The notes under the pieces were generated by a model. The model was not told where the DNA came from. It did not search any database and saw nothing but the letters and a program-made list of their open reading frames with translations. A stretch of 64,000 nt of DNA from Methanolobus halotolerans (lineage in GTDB: Archaea > Halobacteriota > Methanosarcinia > Methanosarcinales > Methanosarcinaceae). Made by a program: the position numbers and the translations under genes. The stretch lies in NCBI RefSeq assembly GCF_004745425.1, contig NZ_PGGK01000005.1, positions 159,425-223,424 on the forward strand, in the 5' to 3' direction. Positions 1-7,256 of the stretch are shown piece after piece (position 1 is the stretch's first letter; every line of letters begins with the position of its first letter).

Positions 1-672
1 GTATGTTCCGAAGGAACTGGGATAGGAACTCTGATAACTTATGTCGTACCCTTCCGTTTCAGATACATGGTTTACCAGGAAAAACTTTGATGCGGGAGTT
101 ATAACACACCAGAGTATCAATACCATAAGAAGTACTTTATCTATCCCGATCCCATTGTCACGGCAGGACTTCAGTCGGGTACCGGGCAGATCGTTGACAA
201 CACCCCGTTTCTTGAGTTCTCCAGCCAGGAGGAAATATACAGGGACCAATGAGGCGAACATGATTACAGGGTCAAAAGAATCAAATGCACCCATAATAGA
301 TGATTCCTCCGAAAAGGGGAATAACGGTCTCATTTTCCAGGTAGTCGCATAATCAAGGTAAAAATGGCTGAAAAGGGCAGCAAAGCTTGCAATTACAAAT
401 GTTCTGTTTCTTCCGTAAATCCAGATAACAGATGTGACTATCAGCATGAACAGGAAGGAATGAGTGAACTCACGATGTCCGAACAGATAGTACAATTGAA
501 CATACGTTTGATGACTGAAATATCCGCCAAAGAGATTCAATAGAACATCTGAAAACAAGTCGAGGTCTGGTATTATGGCTAAAGCGGCTACTATCTTTTT
601 CTGCCTTCCTTCCAGTCCTGCAACTGAAGCTATAAGCAGTCCTAAGCCTAAATGAGAAAGAGTATTAACCAT
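1..672 (-). CDS. DUF457/YdjM-type membrane-bound metal-dependent hydrolase, C-terminally truncated by the window edge
   Basis: The reading frame is open from an ATG at 672 to the left edge, so the 3' end is missing. The start has a good archaeal ribosome binding site (GGTGAG just upstream). The protein begins MVNTLSHLGLG and shows the family's spaced metal-ligand motifs IPDLD, REFTHS and HFYLDY among several hydrophobic segments, which fits the DUF457 (LexA-binding, YdjM-like) integral membrane proteins. Family members are predicted membrane-embedded metal hydrolases; the substrate is not known. Family assignment comes from motif pattern and is fairly secure; function is inference. Confidence 0.75.
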   Translation of the reverse strand, partial: MVNTLSHLGLGLLIASVAGLEGRQKKIVAALAIIPDLDLFSDVLLNLFGGYFSHQTYVQLYYLFGHREFTHSFLFMLIVTSVIWIYGRNRTFVIASFAALFSHFYLDYATTWKMRPLFPFSEESSIMGAFDSFDPVIMFASLVPVYFLLAGELKKRGVVNDLPGTRLKSCRDNGIGIDKVLLMVLILWCVITPASKFFLVNHVSETEGYDISYQSSYPSSFGTY

Positions 673-759
673 CCACTCACCAATCTGATTTGGACATATT
701 GTGTAATATAGTTTTTCAAATACCCTAAATAAATGCTTGTAGCGGTGAGACTGATCATT

Positions 760-1188
760 TCAGTATTTACCAAGAGAGCGTGCAATGGCCCTGTGGAAAC
801 CGTGAATGCTCATGCTTTTCCCAAGGTACATCATAGGACACTTCCCTGTGATTATATCCATTCCGGGCTCGGATGCAAGGTTTTCCACAGCACTTGTATC
901 GGTCTTCCAGTGTACCCAGAAATTAATTATGCCCCGGGATACCAGATTCTCGATGATCTTTGCAGGATCGGTCTTTGTTACACCTATAATCACATTCTCG
1001 GCAGTTTCGGGTAGGTCCGCGATATCTGTCAGTGAACCTGGAGCCGGCTTATCAGAAAGATCCACCACATGTACTGTTAGATTTCTCTTTTTAAGCTCAT
1101 CAATCGTCCATTTCATTGCAGGTTTCGTGCCATCGGTAATAACCACGAGATTATCTCTTTCCAGGTATTCTTCCTGTTTTGTTGCCAT
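760..1188 (-). CDS. CoA-binding domain protein (YccU-like Rossmann fold)
   Basis: 142 residues, the usual length for stand-alone CoA-binding proteins of the YccU type. The N-terminal beta-alpha unit (VVITDGTKPAMKW, about residues 15-27) is followed by the alternating hydrophobic strands of a Rossmann-like fold and a late CPMMYL segment seen in this family. These proteins bind CoA in vitro or structurally, but their cellular role is unknown; here the gene is monocistronic and divergent from a methyltransferase at 1367. The start is the ATG preceded by GGGAAGTG. The fold is confidently recognised; a specific function cannot be given. Confidence 0.75.
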   Translation of the reverse strand: MATKQEEYLERDNLVVITDGTKPAMKWTIDELKKRNLTVHVVDLSDKPAPGSLTDIADLPETAENVIIGVTKTDPAKIIENLVSRGIINFWVHWKTDTSAVENLASEPGMDIITGKCPMMYLGKSMSIHGFHRAIARSLGKY

Positions 1189-1366
1189 AGATTACACTTC
1201 CCTTTAATTCTCAAACTAATCAATTCCCCCGATTGTTTAAGTTCTTTTTGAAAAAATGAAAATACCTGACCTGAAAGATAACCTGTCAGTAGGAAATAGT
1301 AAGTTAGACCAGATGTCAGGAAAGTAACCACGAATCGCTTAAGTTAATACTTCCATAGAAAAGAAT

Positions 1367-1966
1367 ATGTCCATAATTTCCAAGTATAACCGGTTTTCTC
1401 ATGTGTACGACCTCATGGAAATTCCCATAGAATACAGCTGGTATGCAAAATGGAGGAAGGGGATACTTTCCGGGTTGTCGGGCAGGGTGCTTGAGGTCGG
1501 AGTAGGAACAGGGAAGAACCTGCCGTACTACCCTGATGACTGTGAAGTGATCGGGATAGATATCAGTGATAAGATGCTTGAACGTGCAAAGAGCAAATCC
1601 GAAAATAAAGGCAATATCTCTCTTTTTATAATGGATGCTGAGAATCTGGCTTTCAGGAACGATACGTTCGATCATATAATAACTACTTTTGTGCTGTGCT
1701 CAATCCCTGATCCGGTTGCGGCATTGAAGGAAATGCGACGTGTGTGTAAACCGGACGGGACCGTGATAAATGTCGAGCACATGAAAAGTAGTAACAGGAT
1801 CATCTCTCTGGCCGAAGATATCTTCGACCCGGTTACAAGTGGCCTTACCGGAGTCCATATAAACCGCAAGACCGTTGAGAATGTTAAAAAGGCAGGGCTG
1901 AATATTACGGAAGAGAAGAATCTCGCATTAAAAGATGTGTTCAGGCTTATAGTTTCAGAACCGTAA
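1367..1966 (+). CDS. Class I SAM-dependent methyltransferase
   Basis: 199 residues with the canonical class I methyltransferase layout. Motif I is VLEVGVGTG at residues 41-49, the acidic end of strand 2 is VIGID at 61-65, and the post-motif region FDHIITTFVLCSI follows residue 100. The arrangement is closest to UbiE/phospholipid-methyltransferase-like small-molecule enzymes (methyltransferase_11). The acceptor substrate cannot be read from the sequence. It is convergent with the ArsR-type regulator at 1996-2289 and divergent from the CoA-binding gene. The enzyme class is confident, the specific role unknown. Confidence 0.85.
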   Translation: MSIISKYNRFSHVYDLMEIPIEYSWYAKWRKGILSGLSGRVLEVGVGTGKNLPYYPDDCEVIGIDISDKMLERAKSKSENKGNISLFIMDAENLAFRNDTFDHIITTFVLCSIPDPVAALKEMRRVCKPDGTVINVEHMKSSNRIISLAEDIFDPVTSGLTGVHINRKTVENVKKAGLNITEEKNLALKDVFRLIVSEP

Positions 1967-1995
1967 GATTTCTCTGGCAGATCTAAAGCAAATGC

Positions 1996-2289
1996 TCATT
2001 TAAATATCCTGCAGAGATCTTCTACCTCAAGAGCCACATCGAACTGTTTTAGTCTGAAGAACTTTTTCGCTCTCATATCGTCGTCCTCAAGTCTCAGGTC
2101 ACTTTCTACAAATCCGGCCTTTTCAAGGCGCTTAAGGTGCAATTGTATAACCTGGCGAGAAAGGTTCAGATCCTTGGCCAGTTCATATATGTACCTTTCA
2201 CGCTCAGAAAGCAAGTACAATAGCTTTAACCTTACAGGATGTGAAATGGCTTCTCCAATGGTTGTAATTTCCTGAAGTGTCCTCGTCAT
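1996..2289 (-). CDS. ArsR-like winged-helix transcriptional regulator
   Basis: 97 residues. The N-terminal part (ISHPVRLKLLYLLSE) is the typical first helices of an ArsR-type winged helix, and LNLSRQVIQLHLKRLEKAGFVE at about 42-63 is the recognition helix and the start of the wing. No metal-binding CxC motif is present, so it is not an obvious metal sensor. It precedes, on the same strand, nothing closely coupled, but the next upstream genes (2341-2553 and 2651-3157) have the same orientation, so it may sit at the end of one transcript. The palindromic operator at 3195-3230 is a candidate target, which is inference only. Confidence 0.8.
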   Translation of the reverse strand: MTRTLQEITTIGEAISHPVRLKLLYLLSERERYIYELAKDLNLSRQVIQLHLKRLEKAGFVESDLRLEDDDMRAKKFFRLKQFDVALEVEDLCRIFK

Positions 2290-2340
2290 CGGGAATCCTG
2301 TGCCTGTTTTTTTAATAAAATAACTATAAGACCGGAACGA

Positions 2341-2553
2341 TCAGATTTCGTCAAGTTTTTCTTTAATATCCTCTACCATCTTCTTTATGTCCTCGACATC
2401 CTTCTCAAGCCGCGCCAGGCGTTCATTGTTACCTGAACTTACATAATCGGACCTGTTAAGCAAAGAAAAAGCCAGCCAGATAATTACAATAATAACAACT
2501 ATGTTCAAAAGCAATCCCCAGATAGAGAATCCATACATACCGCTACCCATCAT
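2341..2553 (-). CDS. Small single-pass membrane protein with coiled-coil tail
   Basis: About 70 residues. A strongly hydrophobic segment (WGLLLNIVVIIVIIWLAF) is followed by a charged heptad-like region (LARLEKDVEDIKKM and onward) typical of a short coiled coil. I chose the ATG at 2553 because a perfect GAGGTGA ribosome binding site lies five bases upstream; a GTG at 2562 would overlap that site. Small proteins of this kind are common in methanogens, often annotated hypothetical. No function can be assigned; it may scaffold a membrane complex. Confidence 0.6.
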   Translation of the reverse strand: MMGSGMYGFSIWGLLLNIVVIIVIIWLAFSLLNRSDYVSSGNNERLARLEKDVEDIKKMVEDIKEKLDEI

Positions 2554-2650
2554 TTCGGTCACCTCTAAGCATCATTTTTAAAACTAATATGGAGGCCCTT
2601 CATCTTATAATCTTCGTCCCCCATTTTAAATAATCAAGTGAGGAATACGG

Positions 2651-3157
2651 TTAGTATCTGTATCCGCCCCCACCATAACATCCGCCGCCATATCCGCCAC
2701 CACGAATGGAACGGTCGCTCTGGCCACTCTGCCTATACTGCTGATATGTTTCATCGCCGGTGAAATCCTCGATCACATTACCATTATACGCATCAATTCG
2801 CCCCTGTTTCACAATGTCGTTCTCATCTGTATAGTAGAAGACCCACCATCTGCCCATCTGATAGACATTATCTTCCATGATATCATGGCCGGTCTCTTCC
2901 TCAGCGATTGTTAGCGCTTCTTCGGCAGTTGTGACCTCCAGCTCAACATTTGTACCTGCGACACCGTCATTAGCATAGGAACCAAAGAACGGACAGTTTC
3001 CAAATCCGCCATATCCCATGTTGTTAGCCCACCTGCTCACAGGTCCGAGAAATCCATCATTACGTGAATTTTCGAATGCCGCAGCACTTACTATACCTGC
3101 TCCTGCAACAACTGCAATAAGCATTCCTGCAAGGAGTATTGCTGTTATTCTTTTCAA
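2651..3157 (-). CDS. Secreted PepSY-like protein with Gly/Tyr-rich tail
   Basis: 168 residues starting at a TTG codon; GAGGTG lies five bases upstream, which supports TTG rather than a later start. The N-terminus is a signal peptide (KRITAILLAGMLIAVVAGAG...AA). Residues about 75-130 (TAEEALTIAEEETG, then a strand with WWVFYY and YNGNVIEDF) resemble a PepSY domain, a fold often found in protease inhibitors or sensor modules outside the cytoplasm. The C-terminus is a low-complexity GGGYGGGCYGGGG repeat, possibly for surface or metal interaction. A strong tandem operator lies just upstream, so expression is probably repressed by a dimeric regulator. Confidence 0.65.
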   Translation of the reverse strand: MKRITAILLAGMLIAVVAGAGIVSAAAFENSRNDGFLGPVSRWANNMGYGGFGNCPFFGSYANDGVAGTNVELEVTTAEEALTIAEEETGHDIMEDNVYQMGRWWVFYYTDENDIVKQGRIDAYNGNVIEDFTGDETYQQYRQSGQSDRSIRGGGYGGGCYGGGGYRY

Positions 3158-3194
3158 TTTTACACCTCTTTAGCTGCAGGAATATTATACCCTG

Positions 3195-3230
3195 CATATG
3201 TAGTCTCTACACTACATATGTAGTGACTAC
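3195..3230 (-). promoter_or_regulatory. Tandem operator with a perfect 16-bp palindrome upstream of the PepSY gene
   Basis: CACTACATATGTAGTG at 3210-3225 is a perfect 16-bp palindrome. In addition the 16-mer CATATGTAGTCTCTAC at 3195-3210 is repeated at 3215-3230 with two mismatches and a 20-bp period, close to two helical turns. A TATA-like TTAAATACC sits immediately upstream in the transcription direction (3232-3240), so the site would cover the promoter start region of the gene starting at 3157. The inner core TACA-TA-TGTA matches the TACAnnTGTA pattern used by CopY/BlaI-type repressors; that resemblance is suggestive only. Confidence 0.6.
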
Positions 3231-3240
3231 TGGTATTTAA

Positions 3241-3645
3241 GGATAATCTAGTACTTCCGTTTTCGCCGGTTTGCAGCAGTACCTGAAAGTAAGCGTTTCC
3301 GTTTTTTACTTTCCCCAATACTTCCATGCATAAATTCACAGGATTCTTTCATAGATTCATCAAAACATGTGCCACCGTAACCACTGGAACTAACCAAATT
3401 GTTACTTGGCATTACGCTCATTTGGATCATAAACAGAATAGTATCGAATTTCGGACTCTTTATGAAATAATATAGGAACAAATAGTAAGGAATTATTTGA
3501 TTTTCTTATTTTACATCCCTATCAAAACTTTAATCTCAGTCAAAACGGTCACTTTTAGATATCTATTAAGAGAAAAGGCTATTAAGAGAAAAGGATTAAA
3601 AAATTTAATACATTAACGAAGATTGCAGAAACCAGATTTTGAAGT
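3241..3645. other. Intergenic stretch without a supported gene
   Basis: About 400 bases between the PepSY gene and chaB. A minus-strand open frame at 3248-3481 encodes a basic, low-similarity peptide ending RRKRKY with no ribosome binding site, and I do not accept it as a gene. It might be decayed mobile DNA. The direct repeat TATTAAGAGAAAAGG occurs twice in tandem around 3565-3600. Nothing else is recognisable. Confidence 0.4.
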
Positions 3646-3876
3646 TCAATCTTTCTTTACCCAGTTCCCTTCCGAATCTTTCTCATACTCTTTCTTGACA
3701 GCACTCCAGGCAACCCTGTGAGCAGTCTCTTCCCTGGATGCATCCCCCCTTCTTTCCGAAGGATCCTTGTACTGATCCCATGCACTGTTGAAAGCTTCCC
3801 GGTATATATCCTGGCCGTGTTCCGGAAGGTTTTCCCTCACAGATCCCGGCAGTTCCGAATTATTATCATATGGCAT
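3646..3876 (-). CDS. ChaB-family protein
   Basis: 76 residues, matching the full length of ChaB domain proteins. The hallmark features are LPEHGQDIYREAFNSAW in the first half and the TAHRVAWSAVKKEYE helix in the second, followed by a GNWVKKD tail. ChaB was named as a regulator of the E. coli ChaA cation antiporter, but most family members have no proven role. There is no ChaA homologue in this window. It is a single-gene unit reading towards the PepSY gene. Confidence 0.85.
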   Translation of the reverse strand: MPYDNNSELPGSVRENLPEHGQDIYREAFNSAWDQYKDPSERRGDASREETAHRVAWSAVKKEYEKDSEGNWVKKD

Positions 3877-4016
3877 TGATTTCCCCTATCTTCTATATGA
3901 GACTGCTTTTTAAATGTTTTTGGGAACCATACTGATTGAATAATATTGCGAATCCAGCAAAAGGTCTTTTATGTAGACCACCTCTAAACAGAGCATCTAT
4001 ACTAGAGGTCACAAAC

Positions 4017-4223
4017 ATGAATCAAAATAGAACTCACGGTGTTCCGGCATTACTTTCGTTTTTCATACCGGGGCTGGGCCAGTTAATAAAAGGCCAGATA
4101 TTCAAAACTATAGGAATATGGGTGGTACTGGGCATCTGCTGGCTATTGCAATTTATCCTTATAGGTTACCTGTTGGGGTTCATTGTATGGATCTGGCAGA
4201 TATATGATGCTTACAACCACTGA
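4017..4223 (+). CDS. Small TM2-like integral membrane protein
   Basis: 68 residues. I chose the ATG at 4017 because GAGGTC lies six bases upstream; an earlier in-frame start at 3936 has no such site. The sequence has the PALLSFFIPGLGQL.KGQ motif of TM2-domain-like proteins, then two hydrophobic helices and a polar IYDAYNH end. TM2-like proteins are small bitopic or hairpin membrane proteins of unknown function. The gene converges on fwdD, with only 21 bases between the stop codons. Confidence 0.7.
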   Translation: MNQNRTHGVPALLSFFIPGLGQLIKGQIFKTIGIWVVLGICWLLQFILIGYLLGFIVWIWQIYDAYNH

Positions 4224-4244
4224 TATTCAAATTTAGATCGTATA

Positions 4245-4649
4245 TCAGACAATATCCTTGATCCCGGTGACCTTGGCTCCCTTCGAATTGGATGCCACTA
4301 CCTCAAAGTCCTTGAACGCAGGTACTCCTGTTCCGCCGGCTTCCTCGGGTACAAGTACATTGGACCACGGGCTGTTCACCATGTATGCGGTCCCGGGATG
4401 TGGCTGCTCGTATCCTGACTCAACGGCTTTAACAACGATACTGCCGGACTTGTTCTTAAGGATCAGAGTGTCGTTTTCCTTGATAGAGAGCTTTGTTATA
4501 TCTTTGGCGTCGAGAAGGATTGTGGCGGAGAGCCGCTCATATTCTTCACCGAACAAGGATTCTACTTTAGCCGCATCCTGGAAAGCATCCCTGTATGTAA
4601 CGATCCTCAGTTTTACCTCTGGTGATGAAAGAAACTGACCGAATCCCAT
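4245..4649 (-). CDS. fwdD: Formylmethanofuran dehydrogenase subunit D-like (molybdopterin dinucleotide-binding)
   Basis: 134 residues forming the molydop-binding beta-barrel that in FwdD/FmdD closes the bis-pyranopterin site of FwdB. It begins with strand-rich sequence (VKLRIVTYRD) and contains ATILLDAKDITKLSIKENDTL and a VNSPWSNVLVP stretch typical of this family. Its start codon shares one base with the stop codon of fwdB (TAATG), so the two are translationally coupled. The pair would form the CO2-reducing/formate-forming half of a formylmethanofuran dehydrogenase-like enzyme. The amidohydrolase subunit FwdA and subunit FwdC are not in this window. Confidence 0.85.
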   Translation of the reverse strand: MGFGQFLSSPEVKLRIVTYRDAFQDAAKVESLFGEEYERLSATILLDAKDITKLSIKENDTLILKNKSGSIVVKAVESGYEQPHPGTAYMVNSPWSNVLVPEEAGGTGVPAFKDFEVVASNSKGAKVTGIKDIV

Positions 4650-5902
4650 TATAGTTCCTCCATTATGCGTTTCATAACATCTTCATCAGACAGGCGGTCG
4701 GTCTCGACCATCGGCTTCAGTTCGACCTCCACTCCGTCCATACGTATGGCAGCACCACCGCTTTCCACTCCGACAAGAGCGCATGGGATTGTAACATCAG
4801 CTTTCGTAGATGTCAGTGTCTGGCAGGGGTCTATGGTTATGAGCGGTATCTCTTCAAGATATCGGACAATTGAACGTGGCAGGCTGGAGAGCGGGTCTGC
4901 ACCAATAACCAGCGCCGCATCAACTTCCTTTTTCCTCAGTGCCTCCACGACAGAATATTCAGGTCCGTGAAGCACTTCAGCGCCATTGAACTTTACCCGG
5001 TTTATGTAGCCCGTTTCCTTGAACAGGTTCTCGTTGAAACCTCTCATATTATAATGTCCTGCCATAGGTATAAGATGGAAACTGGATACCGAATTCAATT
5101 TATCCATGAACCTGTAAAGGGGTTCAAAGTCCTCAAGAGAGTAGATCATTCCAAGACCTGCGAATATTACACCGAACTTTGCCTTTTTCAGGATTCCTGC
5201 GAGTTCAAGCAATCGCTTCTTATCAAAATCATAGGATGTTTTAGGCACCTTGCCTGAAAGTGCACTTGTCAGTGCTTCCATGAACTCGGTATCACCCTTG
5301 ACCGGAATCTGGTAAAGACCATTTTTTCCGCATATTTCGGCAGTGTCGGATTTCCTTACATCTATGGTAATTGCGGTACGGTCCTCTTCCCATCCCCTCT
5401 GGCGTTCTTTTCCCCGGGGGAAATAAGAATAGCGGGACATATGCCTTGGATGCGAGTTTGCTGGGTCTGAACCCCAGAAGATGAGCACATCGGCCTTATG
5501 CCTGACATCATCCAGTGTGCACGTCTTCAGTTTACTTTCTATTATGGCCTCTACCGTAGGACCATGACAGAAAGACGAAGTATCATCGATGTATCCGTTC
5601 GTCCTTCTGGCAATCCCTATTGCGATTTTCTGTGCGCCTGAACTTGAATTTGCATGCCCGAAAATCAGAGGGTTCTCTGCATTTTTCAGGATGCTTGCAG
5701 CTTCTTTTACAGCTAGGTCAACATCAGTCCTCTCACCTTTGACAGTGGAATCCAAAGGATGGCGGCAACCTTTAATAAACGCAACTCCTTTCCTGCAGGC
5801 TGTGTGAACCTTCGTCAGTTTTCCGCCTTCAATCTCCACACCGATATCATCGCACAGTAGTGCACAGCCTGTACACACATAATAATCATTGTCCAAATAC
5901 AT
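4649..5902 (-). CDS. fwdB: Formylmethanofuran dehydrogenase subunit B-like (tungsto/molybdopterin catalytic subunit)
   Basis: About 417 residues from the ATG at 5902. The N-terminal [4Fe-4S] site shows CTGCALLCDD (Cys10, 13, 17 plus a later Cys near 46). Cys112 in the SSFCHGP motif is at the position of the Mo/W-ligating Cys or Sec of FwdB/FmdB/formate dehydrogenase; here the codon is an ordinary cysteine codon. An upstream in-frame start at 5938 would add 12 residues and overlap the preceding gene; AGAGGGG abuts the 5902 ATG, so a TTG start at 5896 is also possible. It forms an operon with the Fe-S gene upstream and fwdD downstream. Mo versus W use cannot be decided. Confidence 0.88.
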   Translation of the reverse strand: MYLDNDYYVCTGCALLCDDIGVEIEGGKLTKVHTACRKGVAFIKGCRHPLDSTVKGERTDVDLAVKEAASILKNAENPLIFGHANSSSGAQKIAIGIARRTNGYIDDTSSFCHGPTVEAIIESKLKTCTLDDVRHKADVLIFWGSDPANSHPRHMSRYSYFPRGKERQRGWEEDRTAITIDVRKSDTAEICGKNGLYQIPVKGDTEFMEALTSALSGKVPKTSYDFDKKRLLELAGILKKAKFGVIFAGLGMIYSLEDFEPLYRFMDKLNSVSSFHLIPMAGHYNMRGFNENLFKETGYINRVKFNGAEVLHGPEYSVVEALRKKEVDAALVIGADPLSSLPRSIVRYLEEIPLITIDPCQTLTSTKADVTIPCALVGVESGGAAIRMDGVEVELKPMVETDRLSDEDVMKRIMEEL

Positions 5903-5930
5903 CCCCTCTTTACAGAAACAACTTACTCGA

Positions 5931-6392
5931 TCATACAAATTCTATTGCCTTTGTCGGACATGTGTCGATGCATGCAACACAGAGTATCTTGTTCTCCCCA
6001 AAGCGCCGGCATTCCTGGACATTCATGGCCCTGACAATGCCATCTTCCACCTTCAGTATGATCCTGTCGCAGGTCGGAGCCTTTCCACTCCCGGCACCGG
6101 TCGGGTCCGCAGCCACGTTCACAGGACAGGCAACCACACAATTACCACATCCTATGCATTTATCCTCATGAACTATGAGTCCGGTCTCTGTAACATCACC
6201 AACCGGAGTTACCATCTCCGAAAGCTTCTGGTAATTTTCCCTGTATTTATCTTCCCGGACCAGGGGCGCACAATCCTCAACCTTGAACTTACGGGCAAGA
6301 AGATCAACAGCAAATGCCATACATGTGGATTTACCGCACTCCTTGCAGTTGGTTTTTGGAAGCAGTTGATATATCTCCATTACATTTGCCAT
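5931..6392 (-). CDS. Iron-sulfur protein: CODH-gamma/RnfB-type [4Fe-4S] domain plus ferredoxin domain
   Basis: 153 residues with two modules. Residues 8-45 carry C16-x2-C19-x4-C24-x16-C41, the exact spacing of the FeS domain (PF04060) found at the N-terminus of the corrinoid iron-sulfur protein CdhE/AcsC and in RnfB. Residues 78-153 form a bacterial-type ferredoxin: the first motif CIGCGNCVVACP is complete, the second (LCVACIDTCP) lacks the usual first cysteine, which Cys128 may replace. It starts at an ATG with GAGGTAC upstream. Lying directly between ftr and fwdB, it is likely the electron carrier for the FwdBD pair, analogous in role to FwdG/FwdF. Confidence 0.8.
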   Translation of the reverse strand: MANVMEIYQLLPKTNCKECGKSTCMAFAVDLLARKFKVEDCAPLVREDKYRENYQKLSEMVTPVGDVTETGLIVHEDKCIGCGNCVVACPVNVAADPTGAGSGKAPTCDRIILKVEDGIVRAMNVQECRRFGENKILCVACIDTCPTKAIEFV

Positions 6393-6426
6393 TTTCAGTA
6401 CCTCTCATCCGGTATAAACAATCCCT

Positions 6427-6705
6427 TCATACTCTGAAGAACAAAGAGCAGTGACAATTCCCTTCGTTCTTTATCTCATCCTCGTGGTATACACACGGAC
6501 ATATTATCTTGCGGTCCTCTGTTTCATCACCGGTGCGCAGCCTGCATGGGCAGTACTGCTTTCCATGTTCATGCTTGTTCCTGGAAAGCCCTTCGATGAC
6601 CATGTGAAGCATCTCTTCATCGGGGTTAAGGATAAATCCTTTCTTGTTTGCATATTTTGATGCCCATTCATGTGTTTTTTCCATTATTGGTGCAAGATCG
6701 GTCAT
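6427..6705 (-). CDS. Ferredoxin:thioredoxin reductase catalytic subunit (FTR beta-like)
   Basis: 92 residues carrying the complete cysteine signature of the FTR catalytic chain: CPC at 52-54, CPC at 69-71 and CHC at 84-86, followed by the SLFF tail. These cysteines hold the [4Fe-4S] cluster and the adjacent redox-active disulfide, letting the enzyme pass electrons from ferredoxin to thioredoxin or other disulfides. The variable subunit of plant FTR is absent, as is usual in methanogens. It is the first gene of the minus-strand cluster with the Fe-S protein and fwdBD, with gaps of 34 bases or fewer, so the four genes are probably co-transcribed. Confidence 0.88.
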   Translation of the reverse strand: MTDLAPIMEKTHEWASKYANKKGFILNPDEEMLHMVIEGLSRNKHEHGKQYCPCRLRTGDETEDRKIICPCVYHEDEIKNEGNCHCSLFFRV

Positions 6706-6845
6706 AGATAATCTCCGCTATATCAGATTAGAAGTATAAAATATATATCTGGACATCATTATTTATCAATTTCCCACAGGTAACAGTCCGGTTATCAGGT
6801 TTGCAGACACAGGGACAAAAAATAGGATGCCGGATGCAGGCCGGC

Positions 6846-7184
6846 TTATAGTAATCTCGTCTGTTCTGTCTGGCGCGGAACCTTAACCACAAGGAAACGG
6901 AAGACAGAATCACTTTCATTCATCAGCCTATGAGGTATCTTTGCAGGGCTGTCCACAAGCATGTCTTTTGTTATAGTTTTCTGCTCATCCCCTATCTCTA
7001 CAATACCCTCGCCTTCAAGGACATAGAAAAATGCATCCACGGGTGTTGAATGCTTCTTTAATCCCTCCCCTGGTTTTAACTCTATGTGCATAACCTGTGC
7101 ATGCTCGGTATCATAGAGCCTGTTTACGGCGACACCATGAGGATTATCCTTCTCCTCTGCATCTTTATAATTTGTTATTTTCAT
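6846..7184 (-). CDS. Small cupin-domain protein
   Basis: 112 residues with a single Cupin_2 barrel. The first cupin motif (G..LKKHSTPVDAFFYVLEGEG, residues about 40-60, with His45) and the second (IPHRLMNES, His85) are recognisable; one of the usual first-motif histidines is replaced, so metal binding may be altered. Function cannot be given; similar proteins are often annotated as cupins of unknown role. It lies 72 bases downstream of hcp on the same strand and could be co-transcribed with it, and 140 bases upstream of the ftr-fwd cluster. Confidence 0.8.
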   Translation of the reverse strand: MKITNYKDAEEKDNPHGVAVNRLYDTEHAQVMHIELKPGEGLKKHSTPVDAFFYVLEGEGIVEIGDEQKTITKDMLVDSPAKIPHRLMNESDSVFRFLVVKVPRQTEQTRLL

Positions 7185-7256
7185 CTTTCCACTTCCCTGT
7201 TATTAATAAGCCTGCGTACTATTTAGTATTGTTTCAGTATTGTTACCTAAAAAGGT

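Noticed and set aside
3248..3481. Minus-strand open frame of 77 codons next to the PepSY gene
   Set aside because: No ribosome binding site, odd composition, no recognisable motif; probably chance or decayed DNA.
5566..5570. Selenocysteine at the metal-ligand position of FwdB
   Set aside because: The codon is an ordinary cysteine codon (TGT/TGC type) in SSFCHGP, and no UGA readthrough is needed anywhere in the gene.
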